From: Halobacillus salinus
GTDB lineage: Bacteria > Bacillota > Bacilli > Bacillales > Halobacillaceae
Reading direction: 5' to 3'
Assembly (NCBI RefSeq): GCF_004684905.1
Contig: NZ_SRJC01000002.1
Location: forward strand, 62,001-126,000
Length of the DNA stretch: 64,000 bases
Of the stretch, positions 7,349 to 16,319 are shown piece by piece (the first letter of the stretch is position 1; every line of letters starts with the position of its first letter). The position numbers and the translations under genes were made by a program. A model generated the notes under the pieces. The model did not search any database, was not told where the DNA came from, and saw nothing but the letters and a program-made list of their open reading frames with translations.

Positions 7349-9493
7349 ATGATCGAAAAAGCCGAACGCTTACTGCAAACCTATTATGGCTTCTCCTCCT
7401 TTCGAAAAGGACAAGAGCAAGCCATACGTCAGGTCTTACAAAATGAAAACACACTCGCCGTCATGCCAACTGGCGGAGGAAAGTCACTATGTTACCAAAT
7501 TCCCGGTTTAGCTCTTGAGGGAACAGCGATTATTATTTCACCACTTATATCTTTAATGAAGGACCAGGTAGATGCATTGGTCGCTTACGGGATATCAGCA
7601 ACCTATATAAACAGTTCCCTTTCTGCAACAGAACAAAGGGAACGCATCCGTGATATGGAAAAAGGGCGCTATCAATTCGTTTATGTAGCTCCAGAACGAT
7701 TTGATTCAGGTGCATTCTTAGCTACCCTTCAGCGGATGGAGCTGTCACTGATTGCTTTTGACGAAGCCCACTGTATTTCTCAATGGGGGCACGATTTCAG
7801 ACCAAGCTACCGCTCTATCGTTCCGACACTTTACCAAATACCTAACCTGCCCGTTCTGATGGCATTGACTGCGACTGCCACGCAGGAAGTCATTCAGGAT
7901 ATCCAACGCCTTATTCACGTCGAGCCGGACGCCATTGTGAACACAGGGTTCGCAAGAGAGAACTTATCCTTCCGCATGATCAAAGGGCGGGACAAGCGCG
8001 ACTTTGTGAAAGAATATGTGAAAAGCCGACCGGAAGAAGCAGGTATCATCTACACCGCTACAAGAAAAGACGCGGATCACCTTCAGCAGTACTTAGAAAA
8101 AGAAGGTTACTCGACCGGTAAGTATCATGCCGGCATGAGTGAAAATCAGAGAAAAGAGATGCAGACAAAGTTCGTCCGAGACGAGATTACGACGATCGTT
8201 GCGACAAATGCTTTCGGAATGGGGATTGATAAGTCCAACGTCCGCTATGTCATACACTATTCGATGCCGATGAATATCGAGTCCTACTATCAGGAAGCAG
8301 GACGCGCAGGACGTGACGGGGAACCCGGAGATTGCGTCTTATTATTCTCGAGCCAAGACATCCAACTGCAGCGATTCCTGATCGATCAGTCGCCTGTTGA
8401 AGAGAAGAAAAAAGAAGAATATGCAAAGCTTCAGTCTATGATCAACTATTGCCATACATCCATGTGTCTGCAGCAATATATTTTAGAGTATTTCCAAGAC
8501 CCTAACAGCACAGAACCATGTGGAAAATGCTCCAATTGCACGCACGATGGTAAGGAACAGGACATGACGAAAGAAGCACAAATGGTCCTCTCCTGTGTAA
8601 AACGGATGGGTCAGGCATTTGGTGCCGGGTTGACTGCTAAAGTGTTGAAAGGCTCCTCAGACAAGAAGGTCAGACAGTTCCAGTTCGAAGACTTACCGAC
8701 CTATGGGCTTCTTTCTCACTATACGGAAAAGCAACTCACCAGATTCATTCACTTCCTTACTGCTGAAGGATACTTGAACCCCGGTAACGGTCGCTACCCT
8801 ACCCTGCAATTGACCTCAAAATCCGTTGAGGTATTGAAGGGACAAAAACCGGTCATTATGTTAATTGAATCCACGACCACAAACGTAGAAGAAAATTACA
8901 ACGTCGAGTATTTCAACGAATTACGGAACTTACGAAAGGAAATGGCAGACGAAGCGGGCTTGCCACCTTACGTCATATTCCCTGACTCGACATTGAAAGC
9001 TTTCTCTATTTACTTACCTGAAACGAAGTCAGAAATGCTTTCGATCAAAGGAGTCGGCGAACAGAAGTGGAATAAGTATGGAGAGAGATTCTTAGAACTT
9101 ATAAAGCCTTGGTCTCAAGCGGCAGAAAACAAGCCAAAACCCACCGAGGAAGAACACACTGTAAAGTCGACCAGCTCACCACGACCTGGAGATGGGACAC
9201 CAAGCCATTTGGTCAGCTACCGTATGTGGCAAGACGAACAGAAAGATGTTCAAACTATTGCAAAGGAACGAGGCATCAGCCCTCAGACCATTGAAAGTCA
9301 TTTATTCCGATGCGCTCAAGAAGGAGAACCTTTCGATTGGAACCACTGGTTCAACGAAGAAGAAGAGCAGCAAATTTTAGAAGTGTATGACGAGCTTGAA
9401 GAAAAGAAATTGAAGCCAGTGAAAGAAAAGCTTCCGGATGTGACATATTCCACAATAAAAGCCGTATTGCACAAGAACGAACGATGGACATAG
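7349..9493 (+). CDS. recQ: ATP-dependent DNA helicase RecQ with C-terminal HTH extension
   Basis: 714-residue 3'-5' helicase of recombination and fork repair. Visible order: Walker A MPTGGGKS (39-46), DEAH box in AFDEAHCISQWGHDFRPSY (136-154), helicase motif VI QEAGRAGRDGEPGD, the CGKCSNC zinc cluster, an RQC winged helix, then an HRDC domain (NELRNLRKEMADEAGLPPYV). The last ~100 residues (from about PSHLVSYRMWQDEQK) resemble the HTH_40 helix-turn-helix found at the end of some bacilli RecQ proteins. The length exceeds the usual ~600 residues because of this extension. ATG 7349 follows AAAGGATGG. kynU follows after 44 bases with no terminator seen, so read-through is possible. Confidence 0.93.
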   Translation: MIEKAERLLQTYYGFSSFRKGQEQAIRQVLQNENTLAVMPTGGGKSLCYQIPGLALEGTAIIISPLISLMKDQVDALVAYGISATYINSSLSATEQRERIRDMEKGRYQFVYVAPERFDSGAFLATLQRMELSLIAFDEAHCISQWGHDFRPSYRSIVPTLYQIPNLPVLMALTATATQEVIQDIQRLIHVEPDAIVNTGFARENLSFRMIKGRDKRDFVKEYVKSRPEEAGIIYTATRKDADHLQQYLEKEGYSTGKYHAGMSENQRKEMQTKFVRDEITTIVATNAFGMGIDKSNVRYVIHYSMPMNIESYYQEAGRAGRDGEPGDCVLLFSSQDIQLQRFLIDQSPVEEKKKEEYAKLQSMINYCHTSMCLQQYILEYFQDPNSTEPCGKCSNCTHDGKEQDMTKEAQMVLSCVKRMGQAFGAGLTAKVLKGSSDKKVRQFQFEDLPTYGLLSHYTEKQLTRFIHFLTAEGYLNPGNGRYPTLQLTSKSVEVLKGQKPVIMLIESTTTNVEENYNVEYFNELRNLRKEMADEAGLPPYVIFPDSTLKAFSIYLPETKSEMLSIKGVGEQKWNKYGERFLELIKPWSQAAENKPKPTEEEHTVKSTSSPRPGDGTPSHLVSYRMWQDEQKDVQTIAKERGISPQTIESHLFRCAQEGEPFDWNHWFNEEEEQQILEVYDELEEKKLKPVKEKLPDVTYSTIKAVLHKNERWT

Positions 9494-9537
9494 CACCTGA
9501 GCCTGTCCGTGTTTACAATAAAAACAGGAGGGATTAG

Positions 9538-10818
9538 ATGACGAAGGAAAGAATCACGAGAGAAATAGTGCAGACAATGGATCAAAAGGACTCTCTATCT
9601 CATTTCAAATCTGAGTTTTACACGCAAGACGATCATTATTATATGGATGGCAACTCCCTTGGTCTCTTATCTAAACGTGCGGAAGCCGCCGTTCTTACCT
9701 CGTTACAAGACTGGAAAGAACAAGGTATCGATGGTTGGACAGAAGGTAAAGAGCCATGGTTTTATATGTCTGAAAAAATCGGAGAAATGACAGCTCCGTT
9801 GATTGGTGCTGAGCCTGAGGAAGTCATTAACACAGGTTCAATCACTGCGAACCTACATCAACTATTGGCTACATTCTATAAACCAGAGGGAAACAGAACC
9901 AAAATTCTAGCTGATTCCTTGAACTTCCCGTCTGATATCTATGCGCTGCAAAGTCAGATCGAACAAAAAGGGTTGAAGCATGAAGAGCAGTTGATTCAAG
10001 TCGAGAGTAAAGATGGATACACATTAAAAGAAGACAACATCATAGCTCAGATGGATGAACGGACCGCCGTTCTGCTGCTCCCTTCTGTCCTATACCGCAG
10101 CGGACAACTACTCGATATGAAGCGACTGACGGAAGAAGCCCATAAAAGAGGAATCATTGTCGGCTTTGATTTAGCACACTCTATCGGCGCCATCCCCCAC
10201 CAACTACATGAGTGGAACGTAGACTTCGCCGTGTGGTGTACCTATAAATATTTGAACAGCGGCCCCGGCGGGGTTGGCGGATTGTTCGTCCATGAAAAGC
10301 ATCTTGGCCAGAAGCCAGGACTTGCAGGATGGTTCAGTTCAAAAAAAGAGAAGCAATTCGACATGGAACACACATTGACCCACTCCGAAACGGCAAGCGC
10401 CTTCCAAATGGGCACGCCTCATATTTTGAGTTCTGCTCCCTTAGTAGGCTCTCTGGAAATGTTCAACGAGGCAGGAATTGAAACTATACGATCGAAATCG
10501 CTCCAAATGACACGCCTACTCATGAATCTCATTCATCAGGAACTCAGCGATTTCGGCTTTCAGATCATGAACCCTCTTGAAGACGAGCGTCGTGGAGGCC
10601 ACGTCAGTCTTGTGCACCCTGAAGCGGCAAGCATCTGTAAAGCATTAAAGAGCGAAGGAGTCACACCAGATTACCGCTCGCCTAACGTCATCCGGTTAGC
10701 GCCGATCGCTCTTTACTCTTCCTTTGAAGATGTTTATGAAATGATCGGGATACTAAAGAAACTGATGACAGAAGAGAAACATAAGCAATTCAAAAACGAA
10801 CGAGGCATAATCGCATAA
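9538..10818 (+). CDS. kynU: Kynureninase
   Basis: 426-residue PLP enzyme that cleaves kynurenine to anthranilate and alanine (EC 3.7.1.3) in tryptophan catabolism. Signatures are [11 protein letters not shown] (34-44), [10 protein letters not shown] (209-218) with the cofactor-contacting Asp211, and [13 protein letters not shown] with the Schiff-base Lys237. Length is normal. ATG 9538 has AGGAGGG five to seven bases upstream. It lies directly after recQ. The partner gene kynA is in this window but 40 kb away, and no kynurenine formamidase (kynB) is visible. Confidence 0.95.
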   Translation: MTKERITREIVQTMDQKDSLSHFKSEFYTQDDHYYMDGNSLGLLSKRAEAAVLTSLQDWKEQGIDGWTEGKEPWFYMSEKIGEMTAPLIGAEPEEVINTGSITANLHQLLATFYKPEGNRTKILADSLNFPSDIYALQSQIEQKGLKHEEQLIQVESKDGYTLKEDNIIAQMDERTAVLLLPSVLYRSGQLLDMKRLTEEAHKRGIIVGFDLAHSIGAIPHQLHEWNVDFAVWCTYKYLNSGPGGVGGLFVHEKHLGQKPGLAGWFSSKKEKQFDMEHTLTHSETASAFQMGTPHILSSAPLVGSLEMFNEAGIETIRSKSLQMTRLLMNLIHQELSDFGFQIMNPLEDERRGGHVSLVHPEAASICKALKSEGVTPDYRSPNVIRLAPIALYSSFEDVYEMIGILKKLMTEEKHKQFKNERGIIA

Positions 10819-10853
10819 AAAAGATGCTGCGCAAGAAGCGCAGCATCTTTTTT
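10817..10853. terminator. Bidirectional terminator between kynU and the BCCT gene
   Basis: AAAAAAGATGCTGCGC pairs with GCGCAGCATCTTTTTT around a five-base loop. Poly-A on one side and poly-T on the other let it end the convergent kynU and BCCT transcripts. Confidence 0.92.
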
Positions 10854-10855
10854 GT

Positions 10856-12376
10856 TTATTTGCCGAATTGATCTTTGAACATATTCCGTGCAACGCGTGG
10901 TGCTAACCAAATCATTGGAAGCAACAGCAAGGATACAGGAACCGCTGTTACAACAATGAAGTTCTGCAACTGCGTAATACCACTATCACCTGTGATCAGG
11001 AGAATAACGGCAATGGCACCCATAAGAATTGCCCAGAAGACACGCAACCAAGGTTTCGGATTTCCTTCACCGGTAACGGCCATTGCAATCGTGTACGACA
11101 TCGAGTCACTTGTTGTGACAACGAATAGGATCGTCAAGATTAAGAACAATGGTGAGACAATGACTGCGAGTGGGAATTGTTCTGTAATCGCGAACATCGC
11201 CGCTGGGTTTCCGGCAGCATTCAACGCATCTGATACGGAACCAGGGTTCTGCAGTTCGAAGAAGATACCAGATCCGCCAAGAACCGTGAACCAGAACGTT
11301 GAGATGACTGGTGCGAAAATAGAGATAGCCACAATGATTTCGCGAATCGTACGTCCTCGTGAAATACGGCTGACTAGAATAGCCATCATCGGACCATATC
11401 CAATGAACCAACCCCAGAAGAAGACTGTCCAAAGATTCAACCAATCAGAGTCCCCGCGGAACGTACTCATCGGAATGAACTGATCGACATAAAATCCGAA
11501 GCCTGAGATGAAGTGGTTGATGATAAAGCCACCAGGGCCGAAGATGACGATGAAAATCATCAATCCAAGGGCCAAACGGACGTTGAAGCTACTCAAATAT
11601 TGAATACCTTTATAAAGACCTGTTACGGCAGAAATCGTGGAAATAACTACTACAGCGAGAATGATCGTAAACTGTGTGCTGAAGCTGTTAGGAATTCCGA
11701 AAATCTCTTGTAAACCGTAGCTTGCTTGAAGACCTAAGAAACCGATTGGGCCAATTGTGCCTGCCGCTACTGCAATGACAGAGAATGCATCAATGATTGT
11801 ACCGAACCAACTATCACGAAGCTTCTCCCCGAAAATCGGGTACAGCAACGTACGTGGTTTCATTGGCATCCCTTTATGATAGTGACCATACATCATTACA
11901 ACGGCACTGATTGTTCCTAGGATTGCCCATGCAAGGAATCCCCAGTGCATGAAACTTTGTGCTAAAGCTGGATTAATGGCTGCTTGCGTTCCAGCTTCAA
12001 TTCCAGACTGATGAGGTGGTACCGTCAAGAAGTGCCACATTGGTTCTGCAGCTGCCCAGAAGACACCGCCACCAGCAAGTAATGTAGCCATGATGATCGA
12101 CAACCATTTATAGAGTCCGATCTCCGGCTTTTCCATGTTACCCATTCTGATTTTTCCATATTTCGAAAACGCTAAATATAACCCTACTAAGAAGGTCGCA
12201 AGCATTAGAACTTGCCAGAATGCTCCGAAATATTTAGCTGACCATGCGAAACTGTTGCTTACAACGGTTTCAATAAGATTAATATCAATAAGTGCTAAGA
12301 AAACGAATAAGACAAGTAGTCCTCCGCTAATCCCAAATACCGGCCAGTCGATGCGGCCTGTCTGTTTTTGATTCAA
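10856..12376 (-). CDS. BCCT-family transporter (betaine/choline/carnitine type)
   Basis: 506-residue secondary transporter with 12 expected membrane segments, probably importing glycine betaine or a related quaternary ammonium solute with Na+ as an osmoprotectant. It contains the BCCT segments GGVFWAAAEPMWHF and WTVFFWGWFIGYGPM in the aromatic-rich eighth helix. The frame is open to 12436, but the TTG at 12376 is preferred because AAAGGAGAT lies a few bases upstream and nothing comparable precedes the longer start. It stands alone between two terminators. The exact substrate is not determined by sequence. Confidence 0.9.
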   Translation of the reverse strand: MNQKQTGRIDWPVFGISGGLLVLFVFLALIDINLIETVVSNSFAWSAKYFGAFWQVLMLATFLVGLYLAFSKYGKIRMGNMEKPEIGLYKWLSIIMATLLAGGGVFWAAAEPMWHFLTVPPHQSGIEAGTQAAINPALAQSFMHWGFLAWAILGTISAVVMMYGHYHKGMPMKPRTLLYPIFGEKLRDSWFGTIIDAFSVIAVAAGTIGPIGFLGLQASYGLQEIFGIPNSFSTQFTIILAVVVISTISAVTGLYKGIQYLSSFNVRLALGLMIFIVIFGPGGFIINHFISGFGFYVDQFIPMSTFRGDSDWLNLWTVFFWGWFIGYGPMMAILVSRISRGRTIREIIVAISIFAPVISTFWFTVLGGSGIFFELQNPGSVSDALNAAGNPAAMFAITEQFPLAVIVSPLFLILTILFVVTTSDSMSYTIAMAVTGEGNPKPWLRVFWAILMGAIAVILLITGDSGITQLQNFIVVTAVPVSLLLLPMIWLAPRVARNMFKDQFGK

Positions 12377-12477
12377 AGTATGATCTCCTTTTGTATTTAG
12401 ACTTTGTTTTAAAATCACAATGTTTGATGCTAACACTGGTTAATTAGCGTGTAAAGGGAAAAGATTTACCAGAGACC

Positions 12478-12507
12478 AAAAGAGGTCACGTGCATCCACG
12501 TGACCTT
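12478..12507 (-). terminator. Intrinsic terminator after the zinc-ribbon gene
   Basis: A perfect nine-base stem, GGTCACGTG (12484-12492) with CACGTGACC (12497-12505), is followed on the minus strand by TCTTTT. Confidence 0.75.
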
Positions 12508-12517
12508 ATTATTCGCT

Positions 12518-12691
12518 TTATTCTGCCTCATCATACTCGATTCCTTTATCCTTATGGCGTTCTTGACAATCTTTACAAAGCTTTACTTCTGCTTCTTTCT
12601 TGGATGTCAAGAGACGACCGCAATTACCGCATTTCCCGAATTCGTTCGGGTTGGCCTGAAATCCTGGTAGTTCGTTTTCTGGACCTGGCAT
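12518..12691 (-). CDS. Small double-CxxC zinc-ribbon protein, function unknown
   Basis: 57-residue acidic protein starting MPGPENELPGF and containing CGNC and CKDC about 18 residues apart, which should bind one zinc. The open frame extends upstream to 12751, but the ATG at 12691 follows AAAGGATGG and the upstream residues look random. The gene is 60 bases after the carotenoid-desaturase-like gene and may be cotranscribed with it; a terminator follows. I do not recognise the family beyond the zinc ribbon. Confidence 0.75.
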   Translation of the reverse strand: MPGPENELPGFQANPNEFGKCGNCGRLLTSKKEAEVKLCKDCQERHKDKGIEYDEAE

Positions 12692-12751
12692 ACAAAACCA
12701 TCCTTTCGTAACTGAATTTATCTTTTTATTCCCCAAAGCTTGTGTTCTCAA

Positions 12752-14230
12752 TCATCGCAAGAGTTCACGAGCCGCAGTCAACCCAGACAATGTCACACCA
12801 AGCGTCCCTGCCCCTGGGAATACGGTGTCTCCACACAAATAAACACCTGGGATCCCGGAACGAATCGAATAGCTATTCAACCAACTGTATTTTCCAGTAG
12901 GAGCATAGCCCCCGACTTTCCCTTTAGATCTTCTTAGCCACTTTTGAAATGTAACTGGTGTACCTGGTAGAACGAGGTCGAGGTTAGCTTGAAACCCTGG
13001 GAAGTAATAGTCGACAGTAGCCAACAGTCGATCCGTCATTTCTTGCTTCTTTTGTTCATACTCTTCTGCTTCCCACCATTGTTCAAGATTGGTATGCGTA
13101 GAAATGGTCAGCGATCTCTTGCCCTCTGGTGCCATTTGCTGGTCTTGTGGATCAGATAGTGACATAAGGAATTGCCCACCATCATGCAGGTCGTTCGGGT
13201 GATTTTGATCAATGAATTGATGGTAGAGGACATTTGTATTTTGAAATACTGATTCCTCTACTCCTGCATGAATGATGAAGGCTCCCCACGTGTCCCGCTT
13301 TTCTTCTTTTTCAGGATAAATAGAGCTTTGGTTCATCAGGTCTTCCGATAATGTATCTTGTAAGTTATGGACAGAGTGATTGAGAACCAGCTGCTTCGCT
13401 TCAAACTCGCTGTTTCGTTTGGAATGTAAGACAAACCTGTCCTCCTTCTTCTCGATGAGGCGGATCGGGTATCGCATGAAGACCTCATTACCTTGTTCTT
13501 TTACATACCCAGCCAGCTGCTCCGCAACGGTAGCGAGTCCCCCATGTACGGCATAAGCGCCTTTATGAAAAGTTTGTAAGGCCGCATATCCGAGAAAGGC
13601 TGGACAGTTTTCCACACTCGTCTGTACGCTGTCCATCAACTCGCCATTCAAAAAAGTCTGGAATCCTTCGTGCTTGTGAAGGTTGAATTTCTTTAAACGG
13701 TCATAAACCGTCTGATTTAAGTATGGAAGCAGTTTGATCGATGAGGGGTTGATCATCGGAAACAGTTGCGTAATGTCCCTTATCGTCTTAGGAGGGAAAA
13801 CAGGTCTATAATCAAGGAGGTTGTCGACGAGGGATCCGACACGAAACACTTCCTCATAGAAAGCTTGAATAGATGAAGCCGCTTCTTTGAAATGACGTTC
13901 AATTTCCTTATACCACTCTACTTTTTCCCTATAATAATGGATGACTCGATCAGGCATATGAATGTCCATGATCGGATTCAACAATGTCATCTGTGGCTTC
14001 TCGAGCTGTAAAGATTCATACAGTTGGTCGAGTACACCCCCTTCTTCAAATCCCATCCCTACTGTAGCCCCGGACTGAAAGCGGTAGCCTCCTCTTTCGA
14101 ATTTCCCCGCACTGCCTCCGAGCTCGTTCGATGCTTCGAACACTGCTACACGTTTGCCGTATTTAGATAATTCAGCAGCTGCAGCAAGCCCGCCGAATCC
14201 CGCCCCAACAATCGCTACATCATATACCAT
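12752..14230 (-). CDS. FAD-dependent oxidoreductase of the phytoene desaturase/CrtI-CrtN superfamily
   Basis: 492-residue flavoprotein with N-terminal dinucleotide-binding motif VAIVGAGFGGLAAAAELSKYG, the GGSAGKFERGGYRFQSGATV substrate-side block typical of carotenoid desaturases and isomerases (COG1233), and a C-terminal FAD motif around GVYLCGDTVFPGAGTLGVT. Carotenoid desaturation is the family role, but no phytoene or diapophytoene synthase is nearby, so the substrate is open. Start 14230 (ATG) is chosen over TTG 14236 because GGAGG lies seven bases before it and directly abuts the TTG. Confidence 0.82.
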   Translation of the reverse strand: MVYDVAIVGAGFGGLAAAAELSKYGKRVAVFEASNELGGSAGKFERGGYRFQSGATVGMGFEEGGVLDQLYESLQLEKPQMTLLNPIMDIHMPDRVIHYYREKVEWYKEIERHFKEAASSIQAFYEEVFRVGSLVDNLLDYRPVFPPKTIRDITQLFPMINPSSIKLLPYLNQTVYDRLKKFNLHKHEGFQTFLNGELMDSVQTSVENCPAFLGYAALQTFHKGAYAVHGGLATVAEQLAGYVKEQGNEVFMRYPIRLIEKKEDRFVLHSKRNSEFEAKQLVLNHSVHNLQDTLSEDLMNQSSIYPEKEEKRDTWGAFIIHAGVEESVFQNTNVLYHQFIDQNHPNDLHDGGQFLMSLSDPQDQQMAPEGKRSLTISTHTNLEQWWEAEEYEQKKQEMTDRLLATVDYYFPGFQANLDLVLPGTPVTFQKWLRRSKGKVGGYAPTGKYSWLNSYSIRSGIPGVYLCGDTVFPGAGTLGVTLSGLTAARELLR

Positions 14231-14335
14231 ACTCAACCCTCCTTTCTTTCAGTATTCCCCCTAGTCGACCTATATCAAATACAAATTTGCACATTGCATG
14301 AGAAGCTGCGCCGATTAGTGATAAACCGACTACAT

Positions 14336-14371
14336 AAAAAAAGAGCAGTGCGATATCAATCGCACTGCTCT
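14336..14371 (-). terminator. Intrinsic terminator after the M29 aminopeptidase gene
   Basis: AGAGCAGTGCGA (14342-14353) pairs with TCGCACTGCTCT (14360-14371). On the minus strand a run of T residues follows. Confidence 0.9.
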
Positions 14372-14378
14372 ACCTGTC

Positions 14379-15629
14379 TTAATCATCAAAAGAAATTGCC
14401 CAGCTACCATTTTGCATAACTGGTTCTGTTGTTCCGTCTTCAAGAAGACCATGAATGTTAATTTCACCAGACCCCATCATGAAGTCGACGTGAGTCAAGC
14501 TGTCGTTTACGCCTGCTTTATCCAGCTCTTCTTCATTCATATCCGAGCCACCTTGCATGTTGTTCGGGTACGCTTTACCGAGTGCCAAGTGGCAGGACGC
14601 ATTCTCATCATACAACGTATTATAGAAAATCAATCCAGATTGAGAGATTGGAGACGCATGCGGAACTAGAGCCAACTCCCCTAATCGACGTGCTCCTTCA
14701 TCCGTATCAAGAAGATGTTGAAGCGTATCTTCTCCTTCTTCCGCTTTGAAGTCGACGACCTTTCCTTCTTTGAACGTCAAAGTGAAGTTATCGATTACGT
14801 TACCACCATAGTTTAATGGTTTAGTACTCGATACTGTTCCGTTCACACCATATTTATGAGGTGCAGTGAACACTTCTTCTGTCGGCATATTCGGGTTGAA
14901 TCTAACACCCTCTCCTACCGTCTTAGAAGGTCCGCCTTTCCAGATGTGCCCTTTCGGGAGATCGACCTCCAAATCGGTGCCTGGTGCTTTGTAAATCAGT
15001 TTCTGATACTGTTTCTTGTTCAAGTATTCACGCGCTTTAATCAAGGTTTGGTTATGTTCTTCCCACGCCGCAACCGGGTCCTCACGATCTACGCGGACGA
15101 TACTGAAGATTTGATCCCAAAGTTTCTTAACCGCTGTTTCTTCGTCTTCTCCAGGAAAGATCTTCTCGGCCCATGCTGGAATAGGAATACTGACAATTGA
15201 CCACTGGATGCGGTCGTTCATTGTGTAACCACGAAACTCGGACATCGCTTGGGAGCGTGCTTTTTGAGAAGCCGCTACTTTCCCAGCATCGATTCCTTTC
15301 AATAAGTCAGGATCTGTTGAACGGACAGACAAAATCGCCGCTCCGTTCTTAGCGAAATACGTTAACTTGTCCTTCTCCCATTCAGGAACTTCAGACAGCG
15401 TTTCTTTGTCTACGTGTTCGTATTTCATTCGGGTGAGTTCATCATCGCTCCAGTTGATATGAACATCTTTCGCTCCCATTTCAAGCGCTTTTTTAGCAAT
15501 AACGCGAGTGAACTCTGCACCTTCAATTGTGGAGTTGATCATTAAGTATTGGTTATCTTGCAGATTGACGCCTGTGCGCAGGGCCAAATCAGCATATTTT
15601 TCAAGCATATCTTGGCTTGGCATATACAT
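14379..15629 (-). CDS. M29-family metallo-aminopeptidase (AmpS/PepS type)
   Basis: 416-residue cytoplasmic enzyme that removes N-terminal residues from peptides using a bound divalent metal pair. It begins MYMPSQDMLEKYADLALRTG. Later blocks are typical of the family: GVRFNPNMPTEEVFTAPHK, the glutamate-rich metal region, SHLALGKAYP-like SCHLALGKAYP, and HVDFMMGSGEINIHG near the end. Length is normal for M29. ATG 15629 follows AGGAGGAT. It is monocistronic: a terminator follows and a terminator-like hairpin lies upstream. Confidence 0.92.
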   Translation of the reverse strand: MYMPSQDMLEKYADLALRTGVNLQDNQYLMINSTIEGAEFTRVIAKKALEMGAKDVHINWSDDELTRMKYEHVDKETLSEVPEWEKDKLTYFAKNGAAILSVRSTDPDLLKGIDAGKVAASQKARSQAMSEFRGYTMNDRIQWSIVSIPIPAWAEKIFPGEDEETAVKKLWDQIFSIVRVDREDPVAAWEEHNQTLIKAREYLNKKQYQKLIYKAPGTDLEVDLPKGHIWKGGPSKTVGEGVRFNPNMPTEEVFTAPHKYGVNGTVSSTKPLNYGGNVIDNFTLTFKEGKVVDFKAEEGEDTLQHLLDTDEGARRLGELALVPHASPISQSGLIFYNTLYDENASCHLALGKAYPNNMQGGSDMNEEELDKAGVNDSLTHVDFMMGSGEINIHGLLEDGTTEPVMQNGSWAISFDD

Positions 15630-15696
15630 TGTAAATATCCTCCTTCTGATAATGTATCCGTATTCATTATTCCATATTTACCTTAGATGCACAAAA

Positions 15697-15724
15697 AGAA
15701 GACTCAAGAGTTCTTGAGTCTTCT
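15697..15724 (-). terminator. Terminator-like hairpin upstream of the aminopeptidase
   Basis: AGAAGACTCAAGA (15697-15709) pairs perfectly with TCTTGAGTCTTCT (15712-15724). On the minus strand it is followed by CTTTTTG. It would stop leftward read-through from the ABC-F region before the M29 gene. Confidence 0.7.
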
Positions 15725-15771
15725 ACAGGATGTCCAGAAAGTCCCTTCGGTTCTTCCATGCGTAGAAGAAC

Positions 15772-15892
15772 GGTGTTGGAGAAACAGTCCGCTTTCCGCA
15801 GGCGTCCGGTGAGCCTCCTCGTTCCCTACGGTCTCTGTGGGGTCTCACGCTGTACTCCGCCCCTGCAGGAGTCTACCTGTTTCTCCAACACC
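15772..15892. repeat. Dispersed palindromic-end element, copy A1 (complete)
   Basis: A 121-bp element bounded by the perfect 16-base inverted repeat GGTGTTGGAGAAACAG / CTGTTTCTCCAACACC. Inside lies the shared core: CTTTCCGCAGGCG, GAGCCTCCTCG, CTGTGGGGTCTC and GCAGGAGTCT. The same core recurs at 18.4, 23.9, 44.9, 51.8 and 62.0 kb. No open frame with a ribosome-binding site is inside. It lies in the 690-bp gap between the ABC-F gene and the aminopeptidase, which otherwise holds a partial second element and hairpins. Confidence 0.85.
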
Positions 15893-16155
15893 TTTTCAAA
15901 TGAAGTATGAACCTCTTATCATTCAGCTCCATGATGAGCGGCCCATAAATGTCCACACTTGAGGAATCAGCAATACATCAGCGCAATGTTCTGTTCGTGT
16001 ACACCAGTAAAGTGGTCTAGTAAACGAAGAGACTCCTTTACAGTAGAGATCCAGTAGGGGTCTCACTGTTTTCCACCCCCTTTGTGAGAATTTGTTTTAA
16101 CAGAACCAAGCGAGAATGGGTTACTACCTCCCGTACAATATCTTCGAAAGAAAAG

Positions 16156-16226
16156 GAAGGTGGTTTGTGCTTTCTGAGGAGACTCAGGCCGTGCCCGCGG
16201 AAAGCGAAGTATGTTGCCGAAGCGGG
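16156..16226. repeat. Dispersed element, copy B1 (one half only)
   Basis: GCTTTCTGAGGAGACTCAGG, then CCGTGCCCGCGGAAAGCG and AAGTATGTTGCCGAAGCGG, are nearly identical to the right half of the element at 51740-51853. The matching left half is missing or decayed. It sits beside the ABC-F terminator. Confidence 0.7.
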
Positions 16227-16248
16227 GCACGGACATATTACTTCACAA

Positions 16249-16278
16249 AGAACCCCGAACAATTCGCTCGGGGTTTCT
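16249..16278 (-). terminator. Terminator-like hairpin after the ABC-F gene
   Basis: AACCCCGA (16251-16258) pairs with TCGGGGTT (16268-16275). The T run on the minus strand is short. The same stem sequence, in a longer form, flanks the element copy at 51.8 kb. Confidence 0.6.
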
Positions 16279-16319
16279 AGTAAATGAATTCTTTTGACTC
16301 AGCCTCATTTATTTGATGG

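Noticed and set aside
10875-11483. Plus-strand frame of 202 codons
   Set aside because: Antisense to the BCCT transporter; no ribosome-binding site, and composition is that of a mirrored membrane protein.
15772-15892. Interpretation of the repeated elements as insertion sequences or MITEs with fixed ends
   Set aside because: Terminal repeats differ in sequence between copies, no transposase frame is present and no clear target duplications flank them.
16038-16262. Frame encoding a peptide with ATYFAFRGHGLSLLRK, also found near 44.9 and 51.8 kb
   Set aside because: The recurring peptide is simply the repeated element translated; frame and orientation differ between copies and no start site is present.
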